Notes under the pieces: generated by a model
The model's database searches: none
What the model saw: the letters and a program-made list of their open reading frames with translations, nothing else
What the model was told of the DNA's origin: nothing
Shown here: one piece after another, positions 1 through 9,346 of the stretch
Numbering within the stretch: the first letter of the stretch is position 1
Layout: each line of letters starts with the position of its first letter
Translations under genes and position numbers: made by a program
Assembly (NCBI GenBank): GCA_030694905.1
Contig: JAUYTY010000009.1
Location: forward strand, 1-34,926
Direction of reading: 5' to 3'
Length of the DNA: 34,926 bases
Origin: Eubacteriales bacterium
Lineage (GTDB): Bacteria; Bacillota; Clostridia; Tissierellales; Dethiosulfatibacteraceae

Positions 1-795
1 GCATCAGGTGGAGGAGAAAATCTGCGTAACCTTAAGGAAGGAAATTTAGATCTTTGCATGCTCAACGTTGACATGGGATATTATTTTTACAGCTCTACTG
101 ATTCTTATGCTGGTGTAGGCGATGAAAGTCTACGTAGTCTTATTGCAATGCCTTCTTCTGCAATGCATATTATTGTTAGGGCTGGCCTTGGAATAGAGAG
201 TGTTCAGGATCTTAAGGGCAAAAATATTGCCGTAGGGACTGCAGGCAGCGGTTATGAATCATTTGCTAATAAAGTGATTTTAAGCGCAGGCATGACTTAT
301 GACGATATGAATGTTAGGATGATCAATGTTTCCCAGATGCCTGATGCTTTGAAGGATAACCAAATTGATGCGTTTTTCTTTCCTGTGCAGGTTCCAGGAA
401 GTGCAATCACTGAACTTTCTCTTGGCACTGACATAGAGGTACTTAATCTTTCATCTGAGTTTATCGATAAGTTCCTTTCTGAATATATTGGATATGTTAA
501 ATACACGATACCTGCTAATGTTTATAACAAGCAGAGTACAGCTGTTGAAACTTTTGCTACAGGTCAATTTATTGCGACTCTTCGAGATACGATGTCTGAA
601 GACGAAGTGTATCAGTTGCTCAGCGACATATTTGATAATCGTCCAGAATGGTTGAGTTCACATGTTACTTGTAATCAAATTACTGAAACAAATATTGATA
701 GCTTTATTGTACCGCTTCATGCTGGAGCTGTTAAGTTTTATAGAGAACGTGGAGTTACTATTCCAGAAGAATTAATTCCTCCAGAAGCAAAATAA
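1..795 (+). CDS. TAXI family TRAP transporter solute-binding protein (5' truncated by window)
   Basis: This is the extracytoplasmic substrate-binding subunit of a tripartite ATP-independent (TRAP) transporter of the TAXI class, which delivers small organic acids or amino acids to a membrane permease. The reading frame is open from the first base, so the N-terminus and signal peptide lie upstream; 264 residues are visible and end at TAA 793-795. The segment near visible residues 70-84 (DLKGKNIAVGTAGSG) is the typical TAXI 'DLKGK.VAVG..GSG' signature, and the tail (FYRERGVTIPEELIPP) is also typical of the family. The fused TRAP permease starts 47 bases downstream, so the two should form one transporter. 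A methionine codon at base 58 is internal and not a real start. The substrate cannot be read from the sequence; the catabolic genes downstream suggest a carboxylate. Confidence 0.9.
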   Translation, partial: ASGGGENLRNLKEGNLDLCMLNVDMGYYFYSSTDSYAGVGDESLRSLIAMPSSAMHIIVRAGLGIESVQDLKGKNIAVGTAGSGYESFANKVILSAGMTYDDMNVRMINVSQMPDALKDNQIDAFFFPVQVPGSAITELSLGTDIEVLNLSSEFIDKFLSEYIGYVKYTIPANVYNKQSTAVETFATGQFIATLRDTMSEDEVYQLLSDIFDNRPEWLSSHVTCNQITETNIDSFIVPLHAGAVKFYRERGVTIPEELIPPEAK

Positions 796-842
796 AACTT
801 TATTATTAAAATTGGAAATGGTAAATAGAAAGGAATTGTGTT

Positions 843-2753
843 ATGTCAAATAATTGTGTAATAGATAGTCCTGCGTATAAGAAAATAATAAAATTCATCG
901 CCATTGGGATGGGTATTTTTCAACTCATTGTTGCAGGATATGGGTTCCTTGTCACCAATATGCGAGGCAGCATCCACTTAACGTTTGCAATGGTGCTAGT
1001 TGCTATGTACAAACCTGTGAGATTTAAAAATGCTAAGCTTACGGATGTATATAATATACTGTTTGTTTTGGTCGCGTTATTTTGTGGAATGTTTCTTACC
1101 TTCCAGACGAGAGCTTCCTATGCACTCATTTACACACTTAATGGACCTTCTCAGATAGACGTTATTGTAGGAATGCTAATAATTGTAATGATTCTTATTT
1201 GTTCAAGGCGAACAACTGGCTGGGCACTACCATTAATCTGTACTGTTTTTCTTTTGTATGGTCTTTTCGGACACTACCTACCTGGGTTTCTTAATCATAA
1301 AGAGTATACCTTGCGTAACATCGTTGATGTAGTAGTGTACACAAGCGAAGGGCTTTTGGGGCAACCTCTAAGCATTTCTTCTTCTTACGTAGCATCATTT
1401 GTTATGTTTGGTGCTTTTTTAGCAAGCACTGGAGCGGGGCAGTGGTTCATTGATATGGCGTTTGCTCTAACAGGACGATCTCGAAGTGGTCCTGCAATGG
1501 CTGCGGTAGTTTCTTCAGCTGCATTGGGTACAATTTCCGGGACAGGTGTGGCCAATGTTGTAACTACTGGAGCGTTTACAATTCCACTGATGAAGTCTTG
1601 TGGTTATTCTGCAAAGATGGCAGGCGCGATAGAAGCTACAGCCTCAACAGGTGGACAGATAATGCCTCCTATTATGGGTGCAGGTGCCTTTATACTTGCA
1701 GAAATGATCGGTGTACCATATGGTACTATCGCACTAGCGGCAACTTTACCAGCCTTGTTGTATTTTCTTGCTGTCGCATTTCAGGTGGATTTTGAAGCTG
1801 GAAGGCTGGGAATGAAGGGTCTTCCTGCGAGTCAACTACCTCCAAAATATAAAACTTTCAAAACTGGTTGGTTCTTTCTCATGCCAGTTGCAATGATTGT
1901 ATGGTCTTTAGTCATTATGAATTTCAGCGCGAATTATTCAGCGCTTATGGCTATAGGCATGGTCCTATTAGTTGGATATTTTTTCAAAAGTAAAAAAACC
2001 AGATTGAATTTTAGTAATGTATTTCAAGCCCTTGAGGGTGGATCGAAGGATTTGATATCGGTTGCTATGGCCTGTGCGGTGGCTGGATTAATGATTGGTG
2101 TATTGACCAAGACAGGTCTAGGTTTGAAGTTTGCGTCGTTACTTATACTTGCAGCTGGAGGAGAAATACTTCCTACTTTGGTCCTTACTATGGTTTGCTG
2201 CATCTTCCTCGGGATGGGTTTGCCTACAACTGCTGCTTTCATTATTACTGCAACGTTGTGTGCACCCGCCCTTATAACACTTGGGATACCTCAGCTAGCT
2301 GCTTACATGTTTGTGTTCTACTTTGCGTGTTTATCTGCTATCACACCACCGGTTGCGCTTGCGGCATTTGCGGCTGCTGCGATTTCAGGTTCAAGGCCTA
2401 TGGAAACTGGATTAAAAGCTACACGAATTGGTCTTGCTGGATTTGTCATTCCATATTTTTTCTGCTTTACACCTGCATTACTCCTTCAGGGATCGCTTAC
2501 TGAAATAGTTCAGGTAGCTGTCACATCTATAATTGGCATTTTCTTCCTTTCGGGTGGACTGGGGGGATATATGTGGAAAAGTCTCAATGTCATAGAAAGA
2601 TTAGCCTTAATTATAGCGGCTTTGCTGATGGTTGAGGGTGGTAATCTGACTGATATAATTGGTATTGTGATTGGAGGGAGTGTAATCTTACTCCAGGTTA
2701 AAGGAATTAAAAAGAAAAATTTGTTAGATATTCAGAAGACTGCTATAAGTTGA
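843..2753 (+). CDS. TRAP transporter permease, fused DctQM type (TAXI class)
   Basis: This 636-residue polytopic membrane protein is the cation-coupled permease of a TAXI-TRAP system, with the small (DctQ-like) and large (DctM-like) parts fused, as is usual when the partner is a TAXI binding protein. Hydrophobic segments run through almost the whole length. Residues about 215-300 carry the conserved DctM region, including GTISGTG (about 229-235) and ASTGGQIMPP (about 267-276). A second related motif, GMGLPTTAAF, lies in the C-terminal half, as expected from the internal duplication of DctM. AGAAAGGA at about 827-835 precedes the ATG with good spacing. It follows the binding-protein gene closely and is followed by a terminator-like hairpin, so the two genes look like a complete transporter transcription unit. 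Confidence 0.93.
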   Translation: MSNNCVIDSPAYKKIIKFIAIGMGIFQLIVAGYGFLVTNMRGSIHLTFAMVLVAMYKPVRFKNAKLTDVYNILFVLVALFCGMFLTFQTRASYALIYTLNGPSQIDVIVGMLIIVMILICSRRTTGWALPLICTVFLLYGLFGHYLPGFLNHKEYTLRNIVDVVVYTSEGLLGQPLSISSSYVASFVMFGAFLASTGAGQWFIDMAFALTGRSRSGPAMAAVVSSAALGTISGTGVANVVTTGAFTIPLMKSCGYSAKMAGAIEATASTGGQIMPPIMGAGAFILAEMIGVPYGTIALAATLPALLYFLAVAFQVDFEAGRLGMKGLPASQLPPKYKTFKTGWFFLMPVAMIVWSLVIMNFSANYSALMAIGMVLLVGYFFKSKKTRLNFSNVFQALEGGSKDLISVAMACAVAGLMIGVLTKTGLGLKFASLLILAAGGEILPTLVLTMVCCIFLGMGLPTTAAFIITATLCAPALITLGIPQLAAYMFVFYFACLSAITPPVALAAFAAAAISGSRPMETGLKATRIGLAGFVIPYFFCFTPALLLQGSLTEIVQVAVTSIIGIFFLSGGLGGYMWKSLNVIERLALIIAALLMVEGGNLTDIIGIVIGGSVILLQVKGIKKKNLLDIQKTAIS

Positions 2754-2767
2754 TGAAATAAACCATT

Positions 2768-2810
2768 AATTACTTGGCTGATAAGAAAAACAAATTAGCC
2801 AAGTAATTTT
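2768..2810 (+). terminator. Terminator-like hairpin after the TRAP permease
   Basis: A perfect 12-bp inverted repeat (AATTACTTGGCT at 2768-2779 and its complement at 2797-2808) with a 17-base loop lies 15 bases after the permease stop. Only four T residues follow, so termination is plausible but not strong. It would end the TRAP transcript before the MmgE/PrpD gene. Confidence 0.5.
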
Positions 2811-3262
2811 CTAAGTTTGAGCCTAATCGACAGAAAATTCGAATAGATACGTATTAATGTCAAATAGTTTTTCAACTCACAAGGCATTAGAAGTCAAGTA
2901 TGGATTGTTTACATCTTAATCAATAGGCGCTTGACACGACAGGCTGGCAACTTCCCGGTAGAGATACAGTCTATGATATTGGAATGGTTGAATAAAGAAC
3001 ACTGGATAAAAGCATTACGCACCTTTTTAAAAAAACAAAAAGCTCGGGGTTCACTATTTGTGATAGTTTCCGAGCTTTTTACACCTACCAACTGTCAGAG
3101 ATGGGATTGTATTCTGTGATATTATAATACAACGGTGCATTTTCATTTTCCAAGATATCGCATCAAAGTCTGTACATTGTTTGTTCCACTTTTTCAGAAC
3201 TAGCGCAGTTTTTACAAAATATTCTTACTAAACCAAAATTATTCAGAAGGGAAATGAAGTTT
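2811..3262. other. Gene-free stretch between the TRAP permease and mmgE/prpD
   Basis: I find no convincing gene here. Short open frames exist on both strands around 2909-3119, but they run through the hairpin at 3037-3080 and resemble no family I know. A TATAAT hexamer occurs at 3123-3128 about 140 bases ahead of the next gene, but no acceptable -35 box sits at the right distance. The sequence could be debris of an inserted element, but I cannot show that. Confidence 0.4.
3037..3080 (+). terminator. Rho-independent terminator-like hairpin
   Basis: AAAAAGCTCGG at 3037-3047 pairs perfectly with CCGAGCTTTTT at 3070-3080. The 22-base interval contains a smaller nested repeat (ACTAT 3053-3057 with ATAGT 3063-3067), so a long structured stem is possible. 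The A-run before and T-run after the GC core would let it act in either direction. No intact gene ends directly at it, so it may be left over from a lost gene or element. Confidence 0.5.
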
Positions 3263-4627
3263 ATGCTAATAACACAAGCGTTTGCTAAATTTATCAATAA
3301 TACTAATTATGATGATTTGCCGAAAGATGTAATTGAATCAGCAAAAGAGCGAATACTGGATACAATCGGGTCAATGCTGGCAGGTTACTGTGGTTGGGAT
3401 TACAAAGAACAGTTTTTAACTGCATGTCGTCAGATTGATTCCGGTGATTGCAGTATACTGTGCGATGAGAAAAAAGAATTTTCAATTGCACGGACAGCAA
3501 TGATAGATTCAACTTTTGCACATGCAATTGAGCTGGATGACGGACACAAAAATGCGGGAGTGCATGCAGGAGCTGTAGTTATTCCAACAGCGCTTAACAT
3601 AGGTAAAGAACTAGGATCTAGTGGAAAAGATATTATTGAAGCGGTTGTTTTAGGTTATGAAATTGTTTATCGTATTGCTTCAAGCATGAGCCCTTATCAA
3701 ATACAAAAGGGTTTTCATCCTTCCGGAAACTGTGACACTTTTGGAGCAATGGCGGTTGCAGGAAAATTATTGGGTCTTAGTGAAGAACAATTAGCCAATG
3801 GATTGGGAATGGCAGGACTTTATGCCGCAGGACTTATGGAGGCTACTGTTTCAGGACAGCAGTCAAAATGCATACAAGTTGGAAATGCTGCTTTTAATGG
3901 GGTTGCAGCTGCATATATGGCAAAAAGCGGTATGGAAGGAACAATAACTGTATTTGAAGGAAAAACAGGATTCTTTAATGCGCAGTCTGAAAAGGTTGAT
4001 TTAGAAAAGGTTGTTCTTAACTTAGGTAAAATCTACACAATCGGGGATACTTATACTAAGCTTTACCCTACCTGCAGGCATTCTCAGCCTGCTATTGAAG
4101 CTGTAATTGATTCAATGCAAGAACACGGGTTTAAATATGAGGATGTTGAAAAAGTACTGGTTAATACCCATCAGGTGGCATATGATTTAACAGGAAAAAT
4201 AGTACACCCTAAAAATTCTGGAGAAGCTAAGTTTAGTTTAGCATATGGGATTGCTCTTGCGCTTACAGAACAGAGCGTAGGTGTTGCACACTTAATGGAA
4301 GAATACACAGAGAATAGTATCAACAAAGAATTATCAACCCTTGTTGAGGTTAAGGTAGATCCGGAAGTGCAGGCTCTATATCCTGGAAGAAGAGGAGCGA
4401 TAGTGACTATTTGCCTTAAAGATGGGCAAAAGATAGTGAGGGAATGTTATGATTTGAAAGGGTCGCCTAACAATCCTGTAGGTTTTGGTGAAATAAAACA
4501 AAAATTTGTAAGCAATGCTAAGTCAATGATTACAAAGGAAAGCATCGATAAAATAATCGATATACTAAATAATCTGGAAAAAGAACAAAAGCTAGATGAT
4601 GTTTTGACACTTCTTAAGCCACAATAA
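3263..4627 (+). CDS. MmgE/PrpD family protein (dehydratase/decarboxylase-like)
   Basis: This 454-residue protein has the full length and signatures of the MmgE/PrpD family: a DTIGSMLAG segment near the N-terminus, the catalytic-region block HAIELDDGHKNAGVHAG, and GFHPSG followed by the long all-alpha core. Known members include 2-methylcitrate dehydratase (PrpD), cis-aconitate decarboxylase and an iminodisuccinate epimerase, so the family does not fix the reaction. Neighbouring aconitase-like, PrpF-like, CoA-transferase and lyase genes point to a di- or tricarboxylic acid. I chose ATG 3263 because AAGGGA at 3247-3252 lies about ten bases before it. An in-frame ATG at 3254 would sit only one base from that site and adds three residues. 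A 331-base gap separates it from the next gene, so it may be transcribed separately. Confidence 0.9.
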   Translation: MLITQAFAKFINNTNYDDLPKDVIESAKERILDTIGSMLAGYCGWDYKEQFLTACRQIDSGDCSILCDEKKEFSIARTAMIDSTFAHAIELDDGHKNAGVHAGAVVIPTALNIGKELGSSGKDIIEAVVLGYEIVYRIASSMSPYQIQKGFHPSGNCDTFGAMAVAGKLLGLSEEQLANGLGMAGLYAAGLMEATVSGQQSKCIQVGNAAFNGVAAAYMAKSGMEGTITVFEGKTGFFNAQSEKVDLEKVVLNLGKIYTIGDTYTKLYPTCRHSQPAIEAVIDSMQEHGFKYEDVEKVLVNTHQVAYDLTGKIVHPKNSGEAKFSLAYGIALALTEQSVGVAHLMEEYTENSINKELSTLVEVKVDPEVQALYPGRRGAIVTICLKDGQKIVRECYDLKGSPNNPVGFGEIKQKFVSNAKSMITKESIDKIIDILNNLEKEQKLDDVLTLLKPQ

Positions 4628-4958
4628 AAAGATTTTGGAAAACAAATCCAAAAAATGCTGTGGAAACATCTGATCCTTTAGATAAAACATATTAGTTATT
4701 TCAGTTTGATTAAGATCTGAAATACGAAAAATATTAATCATAAAATTACATTCATTAAATTTGCCATGAATAAAAATGCCGGAATATTATCAGAGCTGTT
4801 TGTAGCGGGAGTAATAGTCATCGCCTCGCATAATATTAGAAAATAATAATAATTAAACGTATTTTTCCAACATCAGTATTTTTTTAATTCTACCATGATA
4901 GGTTTTATTGTAAAGAAACCTTGTCCTTAATGATTACAGAATAAAGGAGAACAATAAT
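4628..4958. other. 331-base intergenic region
   Basis: I see no supported gene. A weak 7-bp hairpin (TTTTGGA 4633-4639 with TCCAAAA 4647-4653) follows the MmgE/PrpD stop without a T-tail. A 26-codon open frame at 4766-4846 has no convincing ribosome site or homology. The region probably carries the promoter for the CoA-transferase operon, but I could not pick a consensus pair with confidence. Confidence 0.4.
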
Positions 4959-6146
4959 ATGTCAGCATTAAATGGAATTAGAGTATTAGAATTGGCTACG
5001 GTAATTGCAGGTCCTTATGCAGGAAATATTTTTTCTGATTTTGGAGCAGAAGTTATAAAGGTAGAAATGCCCGGATTGGGCGATGCTTTTAGGACGCAAG
5101 GCCCTTTTCATCAAGGGAAAAACATAAGATGGCCGTCTTTATCAAGGAACAAAAAATCAATTACGTTAGATTTACGTCAAGACGAAGGGAAAAATATTTT
5201 GCTTGAGTTGATTGCCGTGAGTGATGTAATCATAGAAAATTTCCGTGTTGGTACCCTTGATAAATGGGGTTTGGATATTGAGACGATGAGAAAGGCTAAT
5301 CCTAAAATAATTGTTGCTAGAGTTACAGGATACGGGCAAACTGGACCCAAGAAGCAATTGTCGGGATTTGGGACACCTTGCACTGCTTTTTCTGGAGTGA
5401 CTTACTGCACCGGTTATCCTGATAGATCTCCGGTTAGCCCATATTTCTCATTAGCAGATTATGTGGCTGGTCTTTATACTGTTATAGGTGCTTTAATGTC
5501 GCTTTATAACCGCGATATCTTTGAAGGTAAATCGCAGGAAATAGATATAAGTTTATATGAAGGTTTATTCAGGATGCAGGAATCTTTGGTTGCGGACTAC
5601 CATCTTAATGGAATTATAAAAGAGAGACAACCTAAAATGAGTGGTTCAGCAAGCCCATCGGCGACTTTTAAGACCAAAGATAATAAATGGGTTGTAATCG
5701 TATGTAGTACTGATAAGACATTTGAGTATTTAACAAATGCTATGGGAAGACATGATGAATTGATGAAGAATTATGATACGGCGTTAAAGAGAATAAATGA
5801 AGATGATTATATTTTAAGTATTACAGATGATTGGGTATCTAAATTGAATTATAAAGAGCTTGAAGAAATATGCCGAAAAGAAGGCGTTCCTGTAGACCTA
5901 GTGTATAGTATAGAAGACATTTTTGAAGATGATCATTACGCTGCCAGAAATGACATTATTGAATTTCCTAGTGAGGAGTTTGGAACAGTTAAAATGCCTA
6001 ATGTCTTCCCAATACTAAGTGAAACTCCTGGTGAGGTAAATTGGATAGGCCCCAAATTAGGAGCACATAACGAAGAAGTCTATTTAGGGTTATTGAATAA
6101 AAGTAAAGAATATTTAGAAATATTAAGAGAGAAGAATATAGTTTAG
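4959..6146 (+). CDS. Class III CoA-transferase (CaiB/BaiF family)
   Basis: This 395-residue protein belongs to the class III CoA-transferases, which move CoA between carboxylic acids through an aspartyl intermediate. It starts with the family hallmark (ALNGIRVLELATVIAGP), followed by GAEVIKVEMP and a region of RNKKSITLDL type. Asp167 in the segment SLADYVAGLYT aligns with the catalytic aspartate of formyl-CoA transferase. The C-terminal GPKLGAHNEEV segment is also typical. AAAGGAGA about ten bases before ATG is the ribosome site. It is the first gene of a tight row with the aconitase-like, PrpF-like and HMG-CoA-lyase-like genes. I infer that it activates the hydrated acid with CoA before cleavage; the CoA donor and acceptor cannot be told from sequence. 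Confidence 0.92.
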   Translation: MSALNGIRVLELATVIAGPYAGNIFSDFGAEVIKVEMPGLGDAFRTQGPFHQGKNIRWPSLSRNKKSITLDLRQDEGKNILLELIAVSDVIIENFRVGTLDKWGLDIETMRKANPKIIVARVTGYGQTGPKKQLSGFGTPCTAFSGVTYCTGYPDRSPVSPYFSLADYVAGLYTVIGALMSLYNRDIFEGKSQEIDISLYEGLFRMQESLVADYHLNGIIKERQPKMSGSASPSATFKTKDNKWVVIVCSTDKTFEYLTNAMGRHDELMKNYDTALKRINEDDYILSITDDWVSKLNYKELEEICRKEGVPVDLVYSIEDIFEDDHYAARNDIIEFPSEEFGTVKMPNVFPILSETPGEVNWIGPKLGAHNEEVYLGLLNKSKEYLEILREKNIV

Positions 6147-6181
6147 TTTTTGATTTGAATGCTGAAGTAGGAGGGAAGCTA

Positions 6182-8101
6182 ATGGGTAAGAGCATTTTCG
6201 AAAAAATTGTCTCAGCTCACAAAATTTCTGGTGAATGTAAAGTTGGTCAAGAGTTAGCGATTAAAATAGACCAGACATTGACACAGGATTCATTAGGTGC
6301 GATGGCATATTTGCAGTTTGAAGCAATGAACAAAGACAGAATAGAGACGGAACTGTCGGTGTCCTATACAGACCATCTGATGTTACAGTTAGGACAAGGT
6401 AATGGGGATGTACATCGTTATCTCGAGACGGTAGCCGACAAGTTCGGAGTAGTTTATTCAAAGGCAGGTAATGGAATTTGTCATCAGGTCCACTTGGAAA
6501 GATTCTCAAAGCCAGGTAAAACACTAATAGGAAGTGATAGCCATACAGTAACCTGTGGAGCTGTAGGAATGCTTGCCCTTGGAGTAGGAGGTTTGGATGT
6601 AGCTCTTGCGATGGCTGGGGTTCCATTTTATATTAAATATCCTAAGATTATGAGAATTGTGTTAGAAGGTCGAATGAAACCTTGGGTAACAGCTAAAGAC
6701 GTAGCTTTAGAAGTGCTTAAAAACGTTACTACAAAAGGTAATGTTGGTACAGTTCTGGAGTATTGTGGTAACGGACTGGAATTTTTAACAATTCCAGAGA
6801 GAGCAACCATTACAAATATGGGAGCAGAAACTGGTGTTACAACATCAATATTTCCAAGTGATGAAATGACAAAGAAATTTTTGGAGTCTCAAGGACGGTT
6901 GGAAGATTGGGTTGCAATTTCTTCGGATGATGATACAGTTTATGACATTGAATTGGTGATTAATCTTGATGAACTTGAGCCAAATGTTGCTGTTCCCCAT
7001 TCTCCTGACTTAGTACTTAAGGTAAAAGACATTAAAGATTTGAAGGTAAATCAGGTTCTCATAGGAAGTTGCACAAATTCATCATATTTAGACATGATGA
7101 GAGCTGCAGCTGTTTTAAAGGGTAAAAAGATTAAACCGGATATAAGTTTTGGAGTATCCGCAGGTTCTAGGCAGGTAATGTCTATGTTGGCTGATTCGGG
7201 TGCTTTAAGCTGGTTTATTGATTCTGGAGCAAGGGTATTGGAAAGTGGATGTGGATTTTGTGTTGGACAAGGACAAGCCCCTGAAATGGGAGCGGTATCA
7301 GTAAGAACGAATAACAGAAATTACAAAGGGAGAAGTGGAACTCAGGATGATCAAGTATATCTTGTAAGCCCAGAAACTGCTGCGGCTACAGCTATAATGG
7401 GTGTGCTGACAGATCCAAGAACTTTGCAGATGGAGTACCCTAAAATAGATATTCCGGAGAAGATGAAACTAGATGATAGTATGCTTATTTTTCCAACTTA
7501 TACGAAGAATATTTTCAGAAGCCCTATAATTGGTGAGCCACCGGTAAATACTCTTATGCCTAAGAAAATAACTGGTCAGGTAGCTATTAAACTAGGAGAT
7601 ATGATTAATACTGATGATATAATTCCTGGAGGATCAGCTATGACCTATCGTGCAAATATCAAAAAGTCATGTGAATTTATATTTCAATTTGTTGATAGTC
7701 GTTTTCCTAAAAAATGTGAGGATATTGTAGAGCAGGGGAAATATCCTATAATAGTTGCGGGAGAAAGCTATGGACAAGGTTCGTCTAGGGAGCATGCTGC
7801 ACTTTGTCCGATGGTAATGGGGGTTAAATATATATTGGCTAAAAGTATTGAAAGAATACACCAAACCAATTTAATCAATTTTGGGATTTTGCCTTTGTTG
7901 TTTCAAAACCCTGAAGACTATGGTGATATTGAGTACGACGACATTATCGTCATGAAAGACTCGGAAGTATCTGTTCGGATGGATGTTGTACAAATAGAAA
8001 ATATTACTAAAAATAAAATATATAATGTAAAAAACAGTGCTACAGAAAGACAACGTGAGATTATTCTTCTTGGTGGTCTGTTAAATTCAATAAACAAATA
8101 G
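6182..8101 (+). CDS. Single-chain aconitase-family hydratase
   Basis: This 639-residue protein is a fused LeuC/LeuD-type member of the aconitase family, of the length seen for clostridial aconitase. The catalytic part holds GNGICHQVHLERF, GSDSHT (117-122) and the three [4Fe-4S] ligands Cys297 (GSCTNSS), Cys357 and Cys360 (GCGFC). The swivel domain carries GESYGQGSSREHA (about 527-539) and the HQTNLINFGILPL segment. All residues needed for cluster-dependent hydration/dehydration appear present. The reaction may be citrate/isocitrate interconversion, but the context (PrpF, CoA-transferase, lyase) also allows hydration of a citraconate-, methylaconitate- or dimethylmaleate-like acid. I chose ATG 6182 because AGGAGGG at 6169-6175 lies six bases before it. 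An upstream in-frame TTG at 6155 has no ribosome site and would place that Shine-Dalgarno inside the gene. Confidence 0.9.
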   Translation: MGKSIFEKIVSAHKISGECKVGQELAIKIDQTLTQDSLGAMAYLQFEAMNKDRIETELSVSYTDHLMLQLGQGNGDVHRYLETVADKFGVVYSKAGNGICHQVHLERFSKPGKTLIGSDSHTVTCGAVGMLALGVGGLDVALAMAGVPFYIKYPKIMRIVLEGRMKPWVTAKDVALEVLKNVTTKGNVGTVLEYCGNGLEFLTIPERATITNMGAETGVTTSIFPSDEMTKKFLESQGRLEDWVAISSDDDTVYDIELVINLDELEPNVAVPHSPDLVLKVKDIKDLKVNQVLIGSCTNSSYLDMMRAAAVLKGKKIKPDISFGVSAGSRQVMSMLADSGALSWFIDSGARVLESGCGFCVGQGQAPEMGAVSVRTNNRNYKGRSGTQDDQVYLVSPETAAATAIMGVLTDPRTLQMEYPKIDIPEKMKLDDSMLIFPTYTKNIFRSPIIGEPPVNTLMPKKITGQVAIKLGDMINTDDIIPGGSAMTYRANIKKSCEFIFQFVDSRFPKKCEDIVEQGKYPIIVAGESYGQGSSREHAALCPMVMGVKYILAKSIERIHQTNLINFGILPLLFQNPEDYGDIEYDDIIVMKDSEVSVRMDVVQIENITKNKIYNVKNSATERQREIILLGGLLNSINK

Positions 8102-8134
8102 TAAATACTAAAAATATCAAGGAGATTGAAGAAG

Positions 8135-9301
8135 ATGTATAAAGAAAACAGGAAAATACCATGCGTTTATATGAGAGGCGGAACCAGTAAAGCAGTTTTT
8201 TTCCACGATGAGGATTTACCACAAGAGGTTGGAGCAAGAGACAAAGTAATATTAAGTGCCTTTGGAAGTCCGGATTTGAGGCAAATTGACGGTATGGGCG
8301 GAGCCAATACGTCTACCAGTAAAGTTGCAATCATTAAGAAAAGCGAACGGGAAGGGATCGATGTAGATTATGATTTTGGGCAAGTCAGCGTTGATATGTC
8401 TGTTGTGGGAAAGACAATGAACTGTGGGAATATATCCTCAGCAGTAGGACCTTTTGCAATTGACGAAGGATTAGTTGAACCGGTAGAACCAATTACCATC
8501 GTAAAGATTTTCAACACCAATACAAATAAGATACTTGTATCGAGAGTTCCGGTAAAGAACGGAAGAGCGATGACTGAAGGCGATTTTGAGATAGACGGTG
8601 TCCCTGGAACAGGCGCTAAGATTCAAATAGAGTTTGAAAAACCTCAAGGCGCTGCATCAGGCAAGTTGCTTCCAACAGGAAACCCCAAGGATACTATTGA
8701 GATTGAAGGAAAAGCATATGAGTACTCCTTTGTAGATGCGGCAAATCCCGTGGTATTTGTAAGAGCGGAGCAATTTGGACTTAAAGGGACAGAGCTACCT
8801 TGGGAATTCGAAGCATTGAGCCAATGCAAAGAAATCTGCAGATTGCTTGAGATTATAAGAGGAACTTGTGCTATTACAATAGGGTTAGCTAAAGATTTGG
8901 AGGACGCTGCTGTTAATAGCCAGACTTTACCTAAAATCGCCTTTTGTACAGATCCTACGGATTATAAAGCTGGAAACGGCAAAGTAATCAAAAAAGAAAG
9001 TATCGACTATGTAGGACGATTATTTTCTTTAGGCATGAAAATGATTCAGGCTTATATGGGAACTGGCGCTATTTGTACTATCGTAGCGGCTAACACACCA
9101 GGAACAATCGTGAATGAAATAGTGTGCAAAGAAAAGAACAGCAATAAGGTTGAGCAAATGAGAATTGGACATCCTTTTGGCATCATGGAAGTAGATGCAG
9201 ATTTGGAAGACTTGGAGGAAGGTGGTCATACTGTAAAATGCGGTATGATAGGTAGAACTGCAAGAAGGATAATGGAAGGCTATGTTTATGTAAGAGACTA
9301 A
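8135..9301 (+). CDS. PrpF-family isomerase (methylaconitate/methylitaconate isomerase type)
   Basis: This 388-residue protein belongs to the PrpF / 3-methylitaconate isomerase family, which shifts or flips double bonds in unsaturated di- and tricarboxylates without cofactor. Visible signatures are MRGGTSKA (13-20), GMGGANTSTSK (about 53-63) and NCGNISSAVGPFAI (96-109). Lys63 and Cys97 occupy the places of the Lys/Cys pair implicated in PrpF catalysis. Known activities are trans- to cis-2-methylaconitate (PrpF), 3-methylitaconate to dimethylmaleate (Mii) and trans-aconitate isomerisation, so the substrate is open. ATG 8135 is chosen because AAGGAG at 8119-8124 lies ten bases away; the in-frame TTG at 8126 abuts that site. 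The gene begins 33 bases after the aconitase-like gene, so the two are clearly co-transcribed. Confidence 0.9.
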   Translation: MYKENRKIPCVYMRGGTSKAVFFHDEDLPQEVGARDKVILSAFGSPDLRQIDGMGGANTSTSKVAIIKKSEREGIDVDYDFGQVSVDMSVVGKTMNCGNISSAVGPFAIDEGLVEPVEPITIVKIFNTNTNKILVSRVPVKNGRAMTEGDFEIDGVPGTGAKIQIEFEKPQGAASGKLLPTGNPKDTIEIEGKAYEYSFVDAANPVVFVRAEQFGLKGTELPWEFEALSQCKEICRLLEIIRGTCAITIGLAKDLEDAAVNSQTLPKIAFCTDPTDYKAGNGKVIKKESIDYVGRLFSLGMKMIQAYMGTGAICTIVAANTPGTIVNEIVCKEKNSNKVEQMRIGHPFGIMEVDADLEDLEEGGHTVKCGMIGRTARRIMEGYVYVRD

Positions 9302-9346
9302 TAAAAATTTTTTTCAAGCTTTTGCAATTGAGAGGGAGAGAAGTGT

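Noticed and set aside
2909-3119. Short open frames on both strands (about 60 codons)
   Set aside because: They run through a strong hairpin, have no ribosome site and show no family resemblance.
4766-4846. 26-codon open frame with a hydrophobic stretch
   Set aside because: No ribosome site and no recognisable family; such a length is expected by chance.
6155-6181. Upstream TTG start for the aconitase-like gene
   Set aside because: No ribosome site precedes it, and the clear AGGAGGG at 6169-6175 lies after it and points to ATG 6182.
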